A program made the position numbers and the translations under genes. A stretch of 8,563 nt of DNA from positions 1 through 8,563 of the forward strand of contig JASLFM010000425.1 of the NCBI GenBank assembly GCA_030150585.1, given 5' to 3'. The notes under the pieces were generated by a model, which was not told the DNA's origin, did not search any database, and saw only the letters and a program-made list of their open reading frames with translations. The DNA comes from Acidovorax sp. GTDB lineage: Bacteria > Pseudomonadota > Gammaproteobacteria > Burkholderiales > Burkholderiaceae_C. Shown here piece after piece: positions 6,769 through 8,563 of the stretch (positions are counted from its first letter, which is position 1; each line of letters starts with the position of its first letter).

Positions 6769-6796
6769 GCGCGCGGCACCTCGGCAGGGCGGCCGG

Positions 6797-7108
6797 TCAA
6801 CGGCGCGCCAGGAGGAAGCCCACGAGCGCGCCCACGGCCAGGGCGGCCCCGGCGACGCGCCAGGGCTCGTCATGGGCGTAGCGGTCGGCTGCGATGGCGG
6901 CCTCCTTGGCCTGGCGGGCCGCCTCCTGCGCTGCGCGGATGGTGGAATCGCGCACCGAGGACATGCCATCGTCAAGGCGCTGGCGCAGCAGCTTGATCTC
7001 TGGAACGCTGTCCAGGTCCTTGCTGGCCAGCAGGCCACGCAGGTCGCTCACCAGTTTTTCGAGCTCGGTTTGGGTGCTGGCGGCGGAATCAGAAACGGAA
7101 GCAGTCAT
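6797..7108 (-). CDS. DUF883 family protein, YqjD/ElaB type
   Basis: A 103-residue tail-anchored protein. E. coli YqjD and ElaB are inner-membrane proteins with a C-terminal helix that bind ribosomes in stationary phase. Assignment to the family is firm; the ribosome role here is by analogy. The soluble part is mostly helical. LEKLVSDLRGLLASK and VPEIKLLRQRLDDGM lead into an Ala-rich helix (RAAQEAARQAKEAAIAADRY, 58-77), then HDEPWRV and a transmembrane helix at about 84-101 ending GFLLARR. This is the typical 'ENPW...G...GxLLxRR' pattern. The ATG at 7106-7108 has AAAGG at 7114-7118 on the minus strand, five bases upstream. It is the first gene of a three-gene minus-strand operon, and a structured inverted repeat lies 27-71 bases upstream of its start. 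Confidence 0.92.
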   Translation of the reverse strand: MTASVSDSAASTQTELEKLVSDLRGLLASKDLDSVPEIKLLRQRLDDGMSSVRDSTIRAAQEAARQAKEAAIAADRYAHDEPWRVAGAALAVGALVGFLLARR

Positions 7109-7134
7109 ACAAGCCTTTCATAGCAAGAAACCCA

Positions 7135-7179
7135 ATGGATATGCGCCCGAGGGGCACGCACGGCGTGCGGCGCATCCAT
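7135..7179. repeat. Imperfect inverted repeat upstream of the yqjD-like gene
   Basis: The left arm atggat-at-gcgcc (7135-7147) pairs with ggcgc-atccat (7169-7179), giving an 11-pair stem with a two-base bulge. Inside it cgcac (7157-7161) can pair alternatively with gtgcg (7165-7169). A weak -10-like TAAGAT on the minus strand (7178-7183) overlaps the outer arm, so the repeat would lie at the transcription start or in the leader. It could be an operator or a leader structure. It does not look like a terminator, since no T run follows. Confidence 0.4.
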
Positions 7180-7217
7180 CTTAGCGAACCCGACGCGAAA
7201 GCCCGCGCTCCGACCCC

Positions 7218-7250
7218 GCGGCGCTGTCAGCCATTGGCGCACAGCGCCGC
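7218..7250 (-). terminator. Ten-base hairpin at the 3' end of the FAD oxidoreductase gene
   Basis: Perfect ten-base arms gcggcgctgt (7218-7227) and acagcgccgc (7241-7250) flank a 13-base loop that holds the last codons of the gene. The left arm ends on the first base of the stop triplet (7227-7229 on the plus strand). The stem is very GC-rich and would be stable in the minus-strand transcript, but no T run follows it. It may be a Rho-linked or processing hairpin separating this transcript from the downstream yqjD-like operon. Confidence 0.4.
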
Positions 7251-8342
7251 CACGGCATCACCCAGCGCGAGCGCGCTGGTAAGGCCCGGAGACTCGATGC
7301 CGAACAGATTCACCAGCCCGCGCACGCCGTGTACCGCCTCGCCCTGGAGCATGAAATCGGCCGCCGGCTCGCTCGGTCCGTGGATCTTGGGGCGTATGCC
7401 CGCATAGCCAGGGGCAAGCGCTCCATCGGCCAAGGCAGGCCAGTAGCGGCGCACTTCGGCATAGAAGGCCTCACCACGCTGGGGGTCCACGACGAGGTCA
7501 TCAGGCCCCTCCACCCATTGCACGTCGGGGCCAAACTTGGCCTGGCCGCCCAGGTCGAGCGTGAGGTGCACGCCCAGGCCCGCCTCCTCGGGCACTGGGT
7601 AGATGAGCCGCGAGAACGGCGCCCGGCCTGCGAGCGTGAAATAGTTGCCCTTGGCGTAGCGTGCCTGGGGCACGTGGCGCGCATCGAGCCCCTCGAAAGC
7701 CCGGGCCAGGCCCGGCGCCCACAGGCCCGCCGCGTTGACTACGGTGCGGGCTTGCAGCAGCGTGCCGTCCTGCGCTTGCAAAACGATAGCACCTTGTGCA
7801 CATTGCGCCCTGGCCACCGGCGAGTTGAAGGCCACCATGCCGCCCGCATGCTCCAGATCGCCCTGCAGCGCGAGCATGAGCGCATGGCTGTCGACGATGC
7901 CCGTGCTGGGCGAGAGCAGCGCGGCCACGCATTCGAGCGCAGGCTCGAGCGCGCGCGCCGCATCGCGCTCCAGCCATTGCAGGTCATCCACGCCATTGGT
8001 GCGGGCCTTGCGTTCAATGGCCTGCAGTTCGGCGCGCTGTGCTTCGCTGGTCGCTACGATGAGCTTGCCGCAGCGCCGGTACGGCACGCCGCGCGCCTCG
8101 CAGTAGGCGTAGAGCTGTGCCCTGCCTTGCACGCACAGGCGCGCCTTGAGCGAACCCGCCGGGTAGTAGATGCCCGCGTGGATGACCTCGCTGTTGCGTG
8201 AACTGGTGCCCGTGCCGATGGCATCCTGGGCCTCCAGCACCATGACCTCGCGGCCCTGCAGCGCTAGTGCACGCGCCGCGGCCAAGCCCACCACACCCGC
8301 GCCGATGACAACGCAGTCCACCTGATCGATCGAAGCCGTCAT
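7227..8342 (-). CDS. FAD-dependent oxidoreductase, L-2-hydroxyglutarate dehydrogenase-like
   Basis: A 371-residue flavoprotein of the DAO fold. The FAD-binding Rossmann motif is GAGVVG at 14-19, ending at E37 (VMVLEA), which contacts the ribose. The family stretch SSRNSEVIHAGIYYPAGSLK (47-66, with H55) is characteristic of L2HGDH/LhgO-like enzymes. Further signs are VNAAGLWAP, KGNYF, YAGIRPKIHG and the C-terminal FGIESPGLTSALALGDAVA, which closes the FAD site. L-2-hydroxyglutarate dehydrogenases oxidise L-2-hydroxyglutarate to 2-oxoglutarate and pass electrons to quinone. E. coli LhgO is about 420 residues, so this shorter form may have another 2-hydroxy acid or amine substrate. The ATG overlaps the upstream amidohydrolase stop as ATGA, which argues for coupling. 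No separate strong Shine-Dalgarno is needed or seen. The family is confident; the substrate is not. Confidence 0.88.
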   Translation of the reverse strand: MTASIDQVDCVVIGAGVVGLAAARALALQGREVMVLEAQDAIGTGTSSRNSEVIHAGIYYPAGSLKARLCVQGRAQLYAYCEARGVPYRRCGKLIVATSEAQRAELQAIERKARTNGVDDLQWLERDAARALEPALECVAALLSPSTGIVDSHALMLALQGDLEHAGGMVAFNSPVARAQCAQGAIVLQAQDGTLLQARTVVNAAGLWAPGLARAFEGLDARHVPQARYAKGNYFTLAGRAPFSRLIYPVPEEAGLGVHLTLDLGGQAKFGPDVQWVEGPDDLVVDPQRGEAFYAEVRRYWPALADGALAPGYAGIRPKIHGPSEPAADFMLQGEAVHGVRGLVNLFGIESPGLTSALALGDAVAALCANG

Positions 8343-8563
8343 GCCCTCTTCCCTTCGAAACCTTCCAGCACATTGACCGCATTGGTGCCCAGCTCGGCCG
8401 CTGCATAGCCGCCTTCTAGCACGAACACCGTGGGCAGGTCCAACCGCGCGAGGCGTTCGCCCACGCGGAAAAAGTCGCCGCTGGCCAGTGCAAAGCGCGA
8501 GATCGGGTCGCCCTCGAACGTATCGAGCCCGAGGGATACGACGAGCGCATCCGCACGGTACGC
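8339..8563 (-). CDS. Histone deacetylase/acetylpolyamine amidohydrolase family protein, C-terminal part
   Basis: The reading frame enters from the right edge and ends at 8339-8341, giving the last 74 residues. The 5' part is outside the window. The fragment contains SLGLDTFEGDPIS (10-22) and VLEGGYAAAELGTNAVNVLEGFE (48-70), which are family signatures. The Asp of LGLDT (fragment residue 14) corresponds to the third zinc ligand and the Tyr of EGGY (residue 53) to the catalytic tyrosine. Their spacing of 39 equals that of D284 and Y323 in Mycoplana acetylpolyamine amidohydrolase. Such enzymes remove acetyl groups from acetylated polyamines or other acetylamides in the cytosol; the exact substrate cannot be told from this end. 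It shares a four-base ATGA overlap with the FAD oxidoreductase gene and is probably in the same operon. Confidence 0.9.
   Translation of the reverse strand, partial: AYRADALVVSLGLDTFEGDPISRFALASGDFFRVGERLARLDLPTVFVLEGGYAAAELGTNAVNVLEGFEGKRA

Noticed and set aside
6769..7038. N-terminal extension of the YqjE-type protein
   Set aside because: It would overlap the DUF883 gene on the same strand in another frame. The ATG at 6768 has a ribosome site and gives a normal family length.
5132..7123. Very long plus-strand open frame (663 codons) crossing pyrD and the yqjDEK-like genes
   Set aside because: It is out of frame with pyrD and antisense to three well-supported genes. The translation is rich in Arg, Ala, Pro and His with no domain sense, typical of stop-poor frames in high-GC DNA.
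8339..8563. Recent transfer of a eukaryotic histone deacetylase
   Set aside because: Bacterial members of this family are common, the fragment matches the acetylpolyamine amidohydrolase spacing, and its base composition is like its neighbours.
1..8563. CRISPR array, tandem repeats, tRNA genes, insertion-sequence ends or toxin-antitoxin pairs
   Set aside because: Reading both strands showed no regularly spaced repeats, no cloverleaf-like sequence and no transposase or toxin motifs. Nearly all the DNA is explained by the listed genes.

Overview
The window looks like chromosomal DNA of a high-GC betaproteobacterium, most likely a Comamonadaceae member (Acidovorax, Alicycliphilus, Diaphorobacter or a relative). 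I judge this from the GC-rich third codon positions, the protein signatures and the gene set, not from a search. It is densely packed. I see no rRNA, tRNA, CRISPR array, insertion sequence or phage remnant, and no gene-free stretch over 300 bases. The longest gap is about 118 bases.

Layout, left to right. A candidate terminator for an upstream gene (11-29) precedes three plus-strand genes: folD (48-905, one-carbon folate enzyme), an M3 oligopeptidase of the PrlC/oligopeptidase A type (938-2971), and an exported DUF4124-glutaredoxin protein (3005-3655). The last gene meets, stop codon against stop codon, a minus-strand pair: rpiA (4288-4983) followed by a small two-helix membrane protein (3656-4270). 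rpiA is divergent from pyrD (5019-6083), with only 35 bases between the start codons. pyrD ends in a near-perfect palindrome against a minus-strand three-gene operon (7108 down to 6086). That operon encodes a DUF883/YqjD-ElaB protein, a YqjE-type holin-like membrane protein and a small protein that I read as a diverged YqjK. Upstream of it, also on the minus strand, are an FAD-dependent L-2-hydroxyglutarate-dehydrogenase-like oxidoreductase (7227-8342) and the C-terminal end of a histone-deacetylase/acetylpolyamine-amidohydrolase family enzyme that runs off the right edge (8339-8563). These two overlap by 4 bases.

Functionally, most of the window is housekeeping. FolD provides one-carbon units, RpiA provides ribose-5-phosphate (hence PRPP), and PyrD makes orotate, so the divergent rpiA/pyrD pair feeds both substrates of the PyrE step. 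The yqjDEK-like operon is a membrane/stress module. The amidohydrolase-FAD oxidoreductase pair may be a small catabolic unit. I found no clearly novel defence or mobile system. The points most worth a second look are the amidohydrolase/L2HGDH-like pair, the divergent YqjK-like gene, the exported glutaredoxin, the PH-like membrane protein, and several inverted repeats placed exactly at stop or start codons.
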